From positions 50,552 to 114,551 of the forward strand of contig VGPU01000002.1 of NCBI GenBank assembly GCA_016882525.1: a DNA stretch of 64,000 bases, read 5' to 3'. This document shows, piece by piece, positions 55,624-63,863 of the stretch. The notes under the pieces were generated by a model. That model did not search any database. It was not told the origin of the DNA and saw only the letters and a program-made list of their open reading frames with translations. Numbering within the stretch: position 1 is the first letter of the stretch; every line of letters starts with the position of its first letter. The stretch comes from Cyanobacteria bacterium M_surface_10_m2_119. Lineage in GTDB: Bacteria > Cyanobacteriota > Cyanobacteriia > PCC-6307 > Cyanobiaceae. Position numbers and translations under genes: made by a program.

Positions 55624-56058
55624 TCAGGCCGCCAGCGCCTGGGCCTGGGCCTGCATCATCCGCAGGATGTTGAGGAAGCCATTGGCTCGCGAGGGAGTGA
55701 GGCTGGCCTGCAGCCCGGTGGCGGCGATGAAGGCTGGATCGATGGCGGCAGCCTGCTCCGGGTTCAACCCCTCCATCCCCTCGATCAGCAGGGCCAGCAG
55801 GCCCTTGGTGATCGCCGCGTCGGAATCACCCCGCCAGTGCAGGTGGCCATCCACCAGCTGTCCCACCACATACACCTGGGAGACGCACCCCTTCACCTTG
55901 AAGGCATCGTTGCGAAACTCCTCCGGCAGCGGCTCCAGCTTCTTGGCCAGCCAAAGCACGTATTCGTAGCGGCGTTTGGGATCGGCGGTGCCGGCCAGCC
56001 GTTCAACGATCCGGTCTAAGGCCTCACTGCCGGTGGCGATGGAGTCGGGAGCGGCCAT
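55624..56058 (-). CDS. sufE: Cysteine desulfuration protein SufE
   Basis: SufE accepts sulfur from SufS for Fe-S cluster assembly. The 144-aa product has LDRIVERLAGTADPKRRYEYVLWLAKKLEPLPEEFRNDAFKVKGCVSQVYVVGQLVDGHLHW, with the persulfide Cys in KGCVSQV, and the C-terminal GLQASLTPSRANGFLNILRMMQAQA. The ATG at 56058 is preferred to the longer ORF-track start. It lies 57 bases upstream of hom on the same strand. No sufBCDS genes are in the window. Confidence 0.94.
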   Translation of the reverse strand: MAAPDSIATGSEALDRIVERLAGTADPKRRYEYVLWLAKKLEPLPEEFRNDAFKVKGCVSQVYVVGQLVDGHLHWRGDSDAAITKGLLALLIEGMEGLNPEQAAAIDPAFIAATGLQASLTPSRANGFLNILRMMQAQAQALAA

Positions 56059-56126
56059 CGGGTGAGACGTCCTTGTGCGGAACGATTGGGGAATGAACGG
56101 GGCGGGGGATGGGGCCAGAGATCGTC

Positions 56127-56642
56127 TCAACGGCTCCGCTGCCGCCAGGCCAGCACCCCGGCCGCGCTCAGGCTGAGACCCAGCAGCAGGCCGGTTCCCA
56201 GCAGAGGAGAGCGTTCGCGCAGCCAGCCCGGCGTGCGCGCCGGGTTCGCCATGGCACTGGACGGACTGGGGGAAGAGGCGCCGGCAGCATCCGTCGATTC
56301 GGCCAGTTCGAGGTAGTCGCGGTGGCCGGGGCCCGCATCCACCTGCACCTCCCAGTCGGCCTCGGCCTGGCGGGGCAGGGTGAAGCGCAGGCTGCCGCTG
56401 GTGTCGGTGCGGCCCAGCTCGATCGGGTCGCCGCCGCCAGGGGGGATCAGGCGCACGGTTGCCTCCTGGGCCGGTTCACCATTGCCGAAACGGCTCTGGA
56501 GGAGCAGTTCCCCCTTGAACGCCTGGTTGAGGGCGGAGAGGCGTTCGAGGCTGCTTTCCAGGGCGTGGCTGCGGGCGGGACCTGATGGCAGTACGGCCAG
56601 CGCTCCAGCGGCAGCCAGGCTCAGACAGAAATGCAGTCGCAT
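56127..56642 (-). CDS. Exported membrane-anchored protein, NikL-like
   Basis: This 171-aa protein has a signal peptide (FCLSLAAAGALAVLPSGPARSHA), an Ig-like/carboxypeptidase-regulatory-like segment (ELLLQSRFGNGEPAQEATVRLIPPGGGDPIELGRTDTSGSLRFTLP, then WEVQVDAGPGHRDYLEL), and a C-terminal helix (LLGTGLLLGLSLSAAGVLAWRQRSR). The layout resembles NikL-type accessory proteins of nickel/cobalt importers, as a tentative match. No nik or cbi transporter gene is beside it. It lies 68 bases upstream of sufE on the same strand. Confidence 0.6.
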   Translation of the reverse strand: MRLHFCLSLAAAGALAVLPSGPARSHALESSLERLSALNQAFKGELLLQSRFGNGEPAQEATVRLIPPGGGDPIELGRTDTSGSLRFTLPRQAEADWEVQVDAGPGHRDYLELAESTDAAGASSPSPSSAMANPARTPGWLRERSPLLGTGLLLGLSLSAAGVLAWRQRSR

Positions 56643-56671
56643 CGTCGGCAGCAGGTGAGCAGGGGGAAAGG

Positions 56672-56908
56672 TCAGCGGTCCTGCCAGCGGCTCTCCCGGG
56701 ATTTGCCGGCCTGCACCATCCGCACCACCGTGCTCACCATCAGGGAGAGGGCATCGTGGGCGTCACCCCGGGCTTCGAGCTCGGCAGCCAGCACCCGATC
56801 AGCAGCCGAGGGGGCGGGGGCGGCAGGGGAGGACGACAGATTCAAGGGCGACGCAGCAGCGCTGCTGGGATCTTCGCAAATCTGCGCCGCCTGCGGGGAG
56901 GGTGGCAA
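56672..56908 (-). CDS. Small hypothetical protein, up to 78 aa
   Basis: The C-terminal half (SAADRVLAAELEARGDAHDALSLMVSTVVRMVQAGKSRESRWQDR) looks like two amphipathic helices with a basic tail; the N-terminal half is Pro/Ser/Ala-rich and may not be coding. No family is recognised. It lies between 5-FCL and the NikL-like gene on the same strand, 21 bases after the former, consistent with an operon member. The start is uncertain. Confidence 0.42.
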   Translation of the reverse strand: MPPSPQAAQICEDPSSAAASPLNLSSSPAAPAPSAADRVLAAELEARGDAHDALSLMVSTVVRMVQAGKSRESRWQDR

Positions 56909-56929
56909 GCCTTGTTCACAGCGGCGTCT

Positions 56930-57532
56930 TCAGCGCTGCTCGGAGGTTGCCAGCCAGGTGGTGCCCAGCTCGTTCACCCAGCCCTGCAGGGGGATATCCC
57001 AGGGATCGCGGGGCAGGCTCTCGGCCAGGCAGGCCCGCGGCAGCACGGCCAGGGTGGGCACCTGGCGCCAGGGCGCCTGGCTGCGCAAGCGGTCGTACCA
57101 GCCGCCGCCGTAGCCCAGCCGGATCCCCCGGTGATCGATCGCCAGGGCCGGGATCAGCAGCAGGTCGATCGCTGCGGCGGGGAGAGCCGGGCCGGTGCCG
57201 CTGGGGGCAGGGATGCCACAGGCATCGGCAGCCAGGGGGTCGCCTGGCTGCCAGGGGAGGTAGTGGAGCTGGCCCCCGTTCACGGCCGGCAGGGCGAGTC
57301 CTGGGCGCAGCCGGGGCAGGGCGGAAGCCAGGGGGAGCAGGTCGGCCTCCCCCGGCAGGGGCACGTAGAGCCCCACCCGGCCGCTGCCCGGCAGGGAGCC
57401 CAGCAGTGCCGCCACCTGGGCGCGCAGCTGCTGATTCACGGCGGGTTGCCCCTCGCGGCGCATGCACCGGTAGTGCTGGCGCAGCTCCCTCTTCCGGGTG
57501 CGCCGCTCGGTGGCTGGTGGCTCCTGGCTCAT
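56930..57532 (-). CDS. 5-formyltetrahydrofolate cyclo-ligase
   Basis: This enzyme converts 5-formyl-THF to 5,10-methenyl-THF with ATP. The 200-aa product has RKRELRQHYRCMRRE near the N-terminus, VGLYVPLPGEADLLPL, and the family signature AIDHRGIRLGYGGGWYDRLR. The start ATG at 57532 overlaps the ruvC stop by four bases (ATGA), so the two are co-translated. Confidence 0.93.
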   Translation of the reverse strand: MSQEPPATERRTRKRELRQHYRCMRREGQPAVNQQLRAQVAALLGSLPGSGRVGLYVPLPGEADLLPLASALPRLRPGLALPAVNGGQLHYLPWQPGDPLAADACGIPAPSGTGPALPAAAIDLLLIPALAIDHRGIRLGYGGGWYDRLRSQAPWRQVPTLAVLPRACLAESLPRDPWDIPLQGWVNELGTTWLATSEQR

Positions 57533-57999
57533 CGCTGAAACCAGCCGGTGAGGGCTGCGGCCAGGGCATCGGCGGCATCGTCGGGTCGGGGCGGCTGCTC
57601 CAGGCCGAGCTCCCGCATCACCGCCGCCAGCACGTCGTCCTTGTCGGCATGGCCATTGCCGGTGAGGGCCTGCTTGATCTGCATGGGGGGGAATTCGGCG
57701 ATCTCCACCCCCAGGCGGGCCAGGGTCATCAGCAGCACGCCGCGGGCCTGCACGACGGCGATCGTGGTGCTGGAGCGATAGAAGAAGAACTTTTCCACCA
57801 CCGCCAGCTGGGGCCGCCAGGTGCGCACCAACAGCCGCAGGTCGCGGGCGATCTCCACCATCCGGGCGCCTTCGCTCTGCCCCGGATCGGTGCGGATGAT
57901 GCCGCAGTCCAGCAGCCGCTGGGCGCGGCTGGCCGGCTCGATCTCAATCACCCCATAGCCCACCCGGGCCAGGCCAGGGTCGATGCCGAGGATGCGCAT
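57529..57999 (-). CDS. ruvC: Crossover junction endodeoxyribonuclease RuvC
   Basis: RuvC cuts Holliday junctions during recombination. The 156-aa product has the four acidic catalytic positions: Asp in RILGIDPGLARVGYG, Glu in AVVEKFFFYRS, and the paired Asp in PDDAADALAAALT. The length fits the family. It lies 31 bases downstream of chlI on the same strand and is coupled to 5-FCL. ruvA and ruvB are not in the window. Confidence 0.96.
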   Translation of the reverse strand: MRILGIDPGLARVGYGVIEIEPASRAQRLLDCGIIRTDPGQSEGARMVEIARDLRLLVRTWRPQLAVVEKFFFYRSSTTIAVVQARGVLLMTLARLGVEIAEFPPMQIKQALTGNGHADKDDVLAAVMRELGLEQPPRPDDAADALAAALTGWFQR

Positions 58000-58030
58000 C
58001 AGGGGAACCCCATCCGTTCCCCGGGTCGCA

Positions 58031-59119
58031 TCAGGCCGCCAGGGCCAGTTCGAAGGCGCTGCGGTCGCTCGGTTCGCCGCGCTCGAACACCTTGCAGAAC
58101 ACCTTCACCACCCGATCGCCCGAATCGATCTGCTCGAGGGGATCCTTGCGCAGGCGGTGGCGCAGGCAGCAGGCGGCCACGCGGGCCACGTCGTCTTCCG
58201 ACACTTCGGTGCGACCCTCAAAGGAGGCCAGGGCGCGGGCGGCGCGGTTGGTGACGATGTCACCGCGCAGGCCATCCACATCCAGCTCACCGCAGATGGC
58301 GGAGATGCGGATGCGCAGGTCATCGTCGATCTGCACCTGGGGGAGCCGCTGCTGGGCCTCCACCACCCGGGCCTGCAGGGCGTCCTGGTTGCCCTGTACC
58401 GCGTTGTTGAAGCTGTCGGGGTCGTTGTCAAACGCCGTGCGCTGATCCACCACCTGCACGCGCAGTTCGGGATCGCGCACGGTGCGCACCTCCACGCTCA
58501 TGCCGAAGCGATCCAGCAGCTGCGGGCGCAGTTCGCCCTCCTCCGGGTTGCCAGAGCCGATCAGCACGAAGCGGGCCGGGTGGCGCACGCTCACGCCCTC
58601 GCGCTCCACGGTGTTCCAGCCGGAGGCGGCCGAATCGAGCAGCACGTCGACGAGGTGGTCGTCGAGCAGGTTTACCTCATCCACGTAGAGCAGGCCGCGG
58701 TTGGCCTTGGCCAGCAGGCCGGGTTCAAACGCCCGCACGCCCTCGCTCAGGGCCTTCTCGATGTCGATCGTGCCGCAGAGGCGGTCTTCCGTGGCACCCA
58801 GGGGCAGGTCCACCATCGGCACCTGGCGCTGCTCGATCGGCAGCTGCTCGCCGTGCTCGGCCCGCTGACGCACTTCGCTGCTCTGCAGGTCCGGGTCGCT
58901 GGGGGAGCTGTTGTAGGGGTCGCCCGCCACCACGTCGATCTCGGGCAGGAGATCGGCCAGGGCCCGGATCGTGGTGCTCTTGCCCGTGCCCCGGTCACCC
59001 ATGATCATCACGCCGCCGATGCGCGGATCGATCACGTTCAGCAGCAGGGCCAGTTTCATCTCCTCCTGGCCCACGATGGCGGTGAAGGGGAAGACCCTGC
59101 GCTTGCGGGCTGGTGTCAC
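58031..59119 (-). CDS. chlI: Magnesium chelatase ATPase subunit I
   Basis: ChlI is the AAA+ subunit that drives Mg2+ insertion into protoporphyrin IX, the first chlorophyll-specific step. The 362-aa product has FPFTAIVGQEEMKLALLLNVIDP, Walker A MGDRGTGKSTTIRAL, Walker B GLLYVDEVNLLDDHLVDVLLDSAASGWNTVEREG and sensor 1 RFVLIGSGNPEEGELRPQLLDRFGM. GTG 59119 (MTPARKRRVFPFTAIVG) fits the family start; the ORF-track start at 59245 overlaps the next gene. It is followed by ruvC on the same strand. Confidence 0.97.
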   Translation of the reverse strand: MTPARKRRVFPFTAIVGQEEMKLALLLNVIDPRIGGVMIMGDRGTGKSTTIRALADLLPEIDVVAGDPYNSSPSDPDLQSSEVRQRAEHGEQLPIEQRQVPMVDLPLGATEDRLCGTIDIEKALSEGVRAFEPGLLAKANRGLLYVDEVNLLDDHLVDVLLDSAASGWNTVEREGVSVRHPARFVLIGSGNPEEGELRPQLLDRFGMSVEVRTVRDPELRVQVVDQRTAFDNDPDSFNNAVQGNQDALQARVVEAQQRLPQVQIDDDLRIRISAICGELDVDGLRGDIVTNRAARALASFEGRTEVSEDDVARVAACCLRHRLRKDPLEQIDSGDRVVKVFCKVFERGEPSDRSAFELALAA

Positions 59120-59162
59120 TGGCTGGGAGCGGGCACAGGGGCGGATTCTTTCACAGACGCTC

Positions 59163-60635
59163 TCACTGGCGGGCCGTCCCCTGGGGCGCCGAAGGGGCGG
59201 GAGCGGGCACCGGCAGCAGGCTGAGCACCTGGGGTGGGGTGGCATCGGCGGGGTAGATCAGCCGCACCCGCAGCTGGCGGGTGGCTCCGGGCGCCAGGCT
59301 CACGGTGCCCAGCGGCGGGCTCTGGTCGCCGGCCCGCTGCACCAGATGGAACCGCCGCCGCGAGGAGGGCCGGCCGCCGGGGCCGTCGAGACCGCTCACC
59401 TCCACCGGTCCGCGGAACATCACCGCCTGGGCGGGCTTGACGTTGAAGCGCAGGCCGCCCTGGGGCTGATCGGCCTTGAGGGGAGATTCCAGGGCCAGTT
59501 GCAGCTGCACCGGGCTGCTGCCGGTGTTGCGCAGGGGGATCGTGAGGTCGTATTCCACGCCGTAGTTGCCGTGGGCGGCCCAGGCGGTGCCGGGATAGAA
59601 GGCCTTGAGCTCAGCGGTCTGCACCTTGGCGGTTCCCAGGGTGCCGCGCTCCAGGGAGGCGATCGGCCAGGAAATCGGGGCCGCCGCGGCGCTCAGCCAC
59701 CGCTGGCCGGGATCGGTGATCGTGCCGCGCCACACGCTGCCGATCTGCACCCCGCTCACGCGCGAGTACACCATCCGGCCGCTGGCCCCGCGGGGGGTGG
59801 GCTGGTGTTCCTTGGGGCTGAGGTCGCCATCGAGCAGCTGGCTCCAGGTGGCCGGCGGCGGCGGGCTGGTGTTCGGGCCGAAGGCGGCGAGGGTCGCCAG
59901 GCTGAGGGGGCCGTCGCTCTGCAGGCGCAGCTGCAGGTTGCGGCCGTTGAGCAGGGGATCGAGACCGCGCACCGGCAGGGGCAGCATCAGCAGGGTGGTG
60001 GGCTGGCCGGGGGCGAGGGTCCAGCTGCCGGGCAGTTCCGGACTGGAGCGGCGCATCAGCAGCTCGGTGGCCACGCGGCTGCCCGGGCCCGACCAGGCCG
60101 GGCTGGTGCTCTCGGCCAGCAGCGGGGGCAGGGGCAGGAAGGGGGCGCCGGCCATGGCCGGATCGAGCGACTGGGAGAGAGCGGTGGATCCCCCCAGCAG
60201 CCGCAGGTTCACGGGGCGGTTACCCCGGGGCTGGGCCACCACCGCCAGCCAGAGGGTGGAGTCGAAGGTTTCCGGCTTGCCGGCGAACACGTGGTGGCTG
60301 AAGAGGTCGAAGCGGCCGTCGAGGGCCACATCGAGATGGGCCGCCGGCACACCCCGGCCCGCGGCCGGGAAGGTGGAGAGCAGGATGCCGGGGCCCCGGA
60401 TCAGTTCCGGGTTGTTGTCGTTGACGACCAGCACCGGATCGAGGCCGCCGGGGAGGGGAGCCACCGTCTGGCGTCGCAACACCACGGCCGGGGCTGGCGC
60501 AGGCGTGGCGGCGGCTGGCGTGGTTGCCGCAGGGGCTGCCTGGGCCCTGCCGGGCAGGGCTGTGGTCAGCAGGGGAATGGCGGCCGCGGCAGAGAGGAAA
60601 GGCAGCAGCATCGGTCGGAAGCTGGAGGATGTCAT
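59163..60635 (-). CDS. DUF3370 family exported protein
   Basis: This 490-aa protein has a signal peptide (LLPFLSAAAAIPLLTTALPGRAQA) and an Ala/Pro linker, then a beta-rich body in the style of DUF3370 (RRQTVAPLPGGLDPVLVVNDNNPELIRGPGIL, HHVFAGKPETFDSTLWLAVVAQPRGNRPVNLRLLGGS, GVQIGSVWRGTITDPGQRWLSAAAAPISWPIASLERGT). The family is found in cyanobacteria and its function is unknown. The start overlaps the stop of the beta-lactamase-fold gene (ATGA). The C-terminus has a carbohydrate-binding look (LNTGSSPVQLQLALESPLK-like) but this is a guess. Confidence 0.82.
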   Translation of the reverse strand: MTSSSFRPMLLPFLSAAAAIPLLTTALPGRAQAAPAATTPAAATPAPAPAVVLRRQTVAPLPGGLDPVLVVNDNNPELIRGPGILLSTFPAAGRGVPAAHLDVALDGRFDLFSHHVFAGKPETFDSTLWLAVVAQPRGNRPVNLRLLGGSTALSQSLDPAMAGAPFLPLPPLLAESTSPAWSGPGSRVATELLMRRSSPELPGSWTLAPGQPTTLLMLPLPVRGLDPLLNGRNLQLRLQSDGPLSLATLAAFGPNTSPPPPATWSQLLDGDLSPKEHQPTPRGASGRMVYSRVSGVQIGSVWRGTITDPGQRWLSAAAAPISWPIASLERGTLGTAKVQTAELKAFYPGTAWAAHGNYGVEYDLTIPLRNTGSSPVQLQLALESPLKADQPQGGLRFNVKPAQAVMFRGPVEVSGLDGPGGRPSSRRRFHLVQRAGDQSPPLGTVSLAPGATRQLRVRLIYPADATPPQVLSLLPVPAPAPSAPQGTARQ

Positions 60636-61699
60636 CGGCGGCCCACCAGGGTCTGGGCGGTGGCACCAGCCATGGCCCGGATCAGGTTGGTGGATCGAAT
60701 GTCGTTGAAGGGGCCCTTCACCAGAAAGGCCGCCACGGCGCGCTGACCGTTGGGCAGGTGAATCAGGGCCCCATCGGCGTAGGCGATGCCGATGTCACCC
60801 GTTTTGTTGTAGACGGTGATCCCGTAGCTGAGCAGCTCGCTGTCGGGATCCGCGCTGTCCTTGCCCAGGCCCTGGAGCAGACCCAGGGGGATCAGGGTGT
60901 TGGTGCGGGAGGTGCCCATGATTTCCCGGAAGAGGTCGCGGGCCCGGGGGCTGAGCACCTCGCCGGTGTCCACGAGGGCGATCGAGCGGGCCAGATCGCG
61001 GGCGCTGGTGGTGTTCGTGCCATCGAGATCGGGGAGCCAGTTGTTCACTACGGTGGCGGTGAGGCCTATCGCCTGGAAACGGGCATTGAGGGTGGTCTTG
61101 CCTCCCAGCTGCTTGATCAGCAGGTTGGTGGCGCTGTTGTCGCTCACCCGGATCATCTCGGTGGCCGCTTCAAAGAAAGGGAAGCGGGTGCCGACCGGCT
61201 TGTTGGCCATCCAGCCGGCGCCGCCCCCCACGAGCTCCTTGGTGAGCTGGATCGGCTGGTTCCAGCGCAGTTTGCCGCTGTCGAGATCTTCGAGGCCGGC
61301 CAGCAGGATCGGCGTCTTGATCGAACTCGCCGCCGGCATCGGCAGGTCGGCATCGAGCTGGGCATAGCGCCCGTCGTCGAGGACCAGCAGAAAAGCAGTG
61401 GCCTTGAGATCCTTCTGGGCGGCCGCCAGCTGGCGCCAACGGGCGCTGAGGGCGGTGAGCTCGTTGCGGGGCTCGAAGCGCCCCAGGGGCAGGGAGCCGG
61501 AACCCTTGCCCCGTGCGGCCAGGGCCGCATCCTTGCCGGGGGCCTCGCTGGCTCCCTGGGCCAGGTGGGGAGCGAGCAGGCGCAGGCCCGTGCCGGCCAC
61601 CACTCCCAGGCCGACCCCCATCACGGCCAGTCGCAGCAAGAGCCTGAGGGGTTGGCCCCAGCGGCTGCGGGGAGAACGGGGAGGGCGACCGGCGGTCAA
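60632..61699 (-). CDS. Class A beta-lactamase-fold serine hydrolase
   Basis: This 355-aa protein has an N-terminal membrane anchor (LLLRLAVMGVGLGVVAGTGLRLL) and a serine hydrolase domain with all three motifs: SxxK in ASSIKTPIL, SDN in RVSDNSATNLLIKQLGG, and KTG in VYNKTGDIGIAYADG. It could be a penicillin-binding-type carboxypeptidase or a lactamase-like enzyme with another role. The Ala-rich linker follows the anchor. Its stop overlaps the DUF3370 start by four bases, suggesting the two exported proteins work together. Confidence 0.88.
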   Translation of the reverse strand: MTAGRPPRSPRSRWGQPLRLLLRLAVMGVGLGVVAGTGLRLLAPHLAQGASEAPGKDAALAARGKGSGSLPLGRFEPRNELTALSARWRQLAAAQKDLKATAFLLVLDDGRYAQLDADLPMPAASSIKTPILLAGLEDLDSGKLRWNQPIQLTKELVGGGAGWMANKPVGTRFPFFEAATEMIRVSDNSATNLLIKQLGGKTTLNARFQAIGLTATVVNNWLPDLDGTNTTSARDLARSIALVDTGEVLSPRARDLFREIMGTSRTNTLIPLGLLQGLGKDSADPDSELLSYGITVYNKTGDIGIAYADGALIHLPNGQRAVAAFLVKGPFNDIRSTNLIRAMAGATAQTLVGRR

Positions 61700-61726
61700 G
61701 GCACCTGGGTTGCAGTGCCCCCGACG

Positions 61727-62617
61727 CTAAGGGGTCTGACCAGGGTCGGCCCGGCGCCGGCTGCTGGCCCAGCGCAGCTGGCGCACCATGCCCCGCAGCA
61801 GCGCCACCTCCTCGCTGCCAGGCTGGGCGCGCTGCAGCAGGGCCCGCAGCTTGGCCATGCGGGCGGCGGCCGTGTGGGGGTAGAGAAAGCCCACCTCCAG
61901 CAGCAGGTCCTCCGCATCGCCCAGGAGGGCTTCCAGGGGGCCCCTGGCGCAGGGTTCGGGGGCAGCAGCGCTGGCTTCCGTTGCGGCTGCCAGCCCCTGG
62001 GCGGTCTCAGGTTCCCGAGGCTGGGGGTGGTCGCGCTCGTGCCATTGGTGCAGCAGGATCGCGGCAGCCTGGGCCAGGTTGAGGGAGCCATAGGCCTGCT
62101 GCTGGGCCCTGGCGGGGGCCGTGTCAATGGTCACCAGTCGCCCCGCCTGCAGCAGCTCCTCGTTGCTCAGCCCCCGGTCCTCCCGGCCGAAGACCAGGGC
62201 CCTGGGGGCTGGCGGCCCTGCCTTTCCCGTCGATTCCGCCTCGGACGACTGCCCCAGCCAGCGGAGCGCGGCAGGGGGGGACAGCAGGGGCAGGGGTTCC
62301 CCCTGGCGGCGTCCACTGCTGGCCACCACCCGCCGGCAGTCGGCCAGGGCCGCAGAGAGGGTGGGGAAAAGGCGCCCTTGCTCCAGGAGCGCCCCACCAT
62401 GCACCGCCATGCGCCGGGCTTCCTCACCCAGGTGGTCGCAGCGGGGGGCCACCAGCCGCAGCTCCGCCACGCCGAAATTGGCGCAGAGCCGGGCCACGCT
62501 GCCCACATTCAGGGGACCTGCCGGCTCCACCAGCACCACCACCAGCGGCACGGCAGCTTGCCGATGGTCAGGTTCACCAGCGGAGCTGGCCTGGGAGGGC
62601 GCCGGGCGGGACGCCAC
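61727..62617 (-). CDS. TrmJ-type SPOUT RNA methyltransferase
   Basis: This 296-aa enzyme is a SPOUT-class 2'-O-methyltransferase, probably on tRNA position 32 as in TrmJ. The N-terminal region is VVVLVEPAGPLNVGSVARLCANFGVAELRLVAPRCDHLGEEARRMAVHG. The SAM-binding knot is formed by ALVFGREDRGLSNEELLQAGRLVTIDTAPARAQQQAYGSLNLAQAAAILLHQ. The helical C-terminus (DLLLEVGFLYPHTAAARMAKLRALLQRA) fits TrmJ dimers. The start is GTG at 62617, two bases after the cytM stop. Confidence 0.88.
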   Translation of the reverse strand: MASRPAPSQASSAGEPDHRQAAVPLVVVLVEPAGPLNVGSVARLCANFGVAELRLVAPRCDHLGEEARRMAVHGGALLEQGRLFPTLSAALADCRRVVASSGRRQGEPLPLLSPPAALRWLGQSSEAESTGKAGPPAPRALVFGREDRGLSNEELLQAGRLVTIDTAPARAQQQAYGSLNLAQAAAILLHQWHERDHPQPREPETAQGLAAATEASAAAPEPCARGPLEALLGDAEDLLLEVGFLYPHTAAARMAKLRALLQRAQPGSEEVALLRGMVRQLRWASSRRRADPGQTP

Positions 62618-62619
62618 CG

Positions 62620-63018
62620 TCAGACCAGGCCGTTGAGGTAGGCCAGCAGGTCAGCCATGGCCTGGGGCTCGGGCTGGAAGCGGGGCATCGGCGGGGTGCG
62701 GCCGCTCACCACCTGTTGGATCAACTGACGCTGGTTCTTGCGTTCGGCCACACCGTGCAGGTCGGGCCCCACCAGGCCCTGGGCGGCGATGCCGTGACAG
62801 CCGGCGCAGTTGAGCCGAAACAGCAGGGCGCCGTGCTCCACCGACCCCTGCAGTTCCAGGGTCTGGCGGGTGTAGGGGTCCTGATGGGCCCAGGGCAGCA
62901 CCAGCAGCACCACCACGATGCAGGCGCTCGCCGCGGCCAGCACCAGCCCGGCCACCAGCCCGCGGGAGATCGGGGGCGCGGCGGGTGTCGTGCCGCTGGA
63001 GCTGAGGGGACCGGTCAC
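62620..63018 (-). CDS. cytM: Cytochrome cM
   Basis: This 132-aa membrane-anchored c-type cytochrome has an N-terminal helix ([25 protein letters not shown]) and one heme motif CAGCH with the axial Met in TPPMPRF. The helix and the late heme-ligand sequence fit CytM, implicated in electron flow under stress and in regulating photosynthesis in the dark. GTG 63018 gives [18 protein letters not shown]; the ORF-track extension to 63414 crosses petG. It is divergent from petG. Confidence 0.87.
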   Translation of the reverse strand: MTGPLSSSGTTPAAPPISRGLVAGLVLAAASACIVVVLLVLPWAHQDPYTRQTLELQGSVEHGALLFRLNCAGCHGIAAQGLVGPDLHGVAERKNQRQLIQQVVSGRTPPMPRFQPEPQAMADLLAYLNGLV

Positions 63019-63137
63019 AGGCGGGCAGCGGAGCGCGTCACGGTAAGGAAGGGCTGCAGGCCGCCGTTGTGAACAGCGGGTGCCAGCGGAGCTCTGACGT
63101 GGAACAATTGTGCCCTGATCGATGCGTCGGCCCACCC

Positions 63138-63251
63138 ATGATCGAACCTCTGCTCTGCGGCATCGTGCTCGGTCTGATTCCCGTGACCCTGCTCGGTCTG
63201 TTCGTCGCCGCCTGGAACCAGTACCGCCGTGGTTCCCTGCTCGACGGCTGA
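63138..63251 (+). CDS. petG: Cytochrome b6f subunit 5 (PetG)
   Basis: PetG is a 37-aa single-helix subunit of the b6f complex. The translation is [20 protein letters not shown] then [17 protein letters not shown], identical in style to the family. ATG 63138 is chosen over the ORF-track start at 63069, which adds unrelated residues. It is divergent from cytM (119 bases between starts) and convergent with rsmD. Confidence 0.97.
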   Translation: MIEPLLCGIVLGLIPVTLLGLFVAAWNQYRRGSLLDG

Positions 63252-63302
63252 ATCCTGCCCCGGCAGCCGCTGTCCTGGTCCGGCGTCGTTGAGGGGTCTG
63301 GG

Positions 63303-63863
63303 TCAGCGGCTCTGCCTTGTCTGGCTGAGCAGTAGCAGTGAGGTGGTGCCGTAGCGGCGTTGCTCCGCCAGCTCCCAGCAACCGGGCACATCGGGGGGCG
63401 ATCCTGTGGCGCATTCCAGGACCAGCAGTCCATCAGCCGCCAGCCACCCCCCCGAGGCCACGAGCGCGCTGATCGCCCCGTAGATCCCTGCGGCGTAGGG
63501 CGGATCGGCGTAGATCAGATCGAAGCTCTCCCCGGCCGGGCGCCGCAGCCAAAGTTCCACCGTGCTCGCGTGCACCTGCACCTGCGCCGTTCGGTTCAAG
63601 CCGGCTTGCACCGCCTCGAGATTCGCCCGGGCCACGGCGGCCATGCGCCGGTCCTGGTCCACCGCCACCACGGAGGCCGCCCCCCGCTGCAGGGCCTCAC
63701 AGGCCATCACACCGCTGCCGCAGCAGAGGTCGAGCCAGCGGCAGCCCGCCAGGCGTGGGGCCAGGATGTTCATCACCGCCAGCCGCACCCGTGCGGGGGT
63801 GGGCCGGGCCGTGTGGCCCGGAGGACTCTGAAGCCGGCGGCCGCCGCTGAGCCGCAGGCTCAT
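63303..63863 (-). CDS. rsmD: 16S rRNA m2G966 methyltransferase RsmD
   Basis: RsmD methylates G966 of 16S rRNA in the assembled 30S subunit. The 186-aa product has TPARVRLAVMNIL, SAM-binding WLDLCCGSGVMACEALQRGA, and the catalytic DPPYAAGIYG near residue 120. The start at 63863 overlaps the hisH stop by four bases (ATGA). Confidence 0.94.
   Translation of the reverse strand: MSLRLSGGRRLQSPPGHTARPTPARVRLAVMNILAPRLAGCRWLDLCCGSGVMACEALQRGAASVVAVDQDRRMAAVARANLEAVQAGLNRTAQVQVHASTVELWLRRPAGESFDLIYADPPYAAGIYGAISALVASGGWLAADGLLVLECATGSPPDVPGCWELAEQRRYGTTSLLLLSQTRQSR

Noticed and set aside
58971-60746. 591-codon frame antisense to the DUF3370 gene
   Set aside because: It is a shadow; the exported DUF3370 protein has a signal peptide and coherent fold.
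60524-62641. 705-codon frame antisense to the hydrolase and TrmJ genes
   Set aside because: It spans two clear genes on the other strand and has no recognisable domain.
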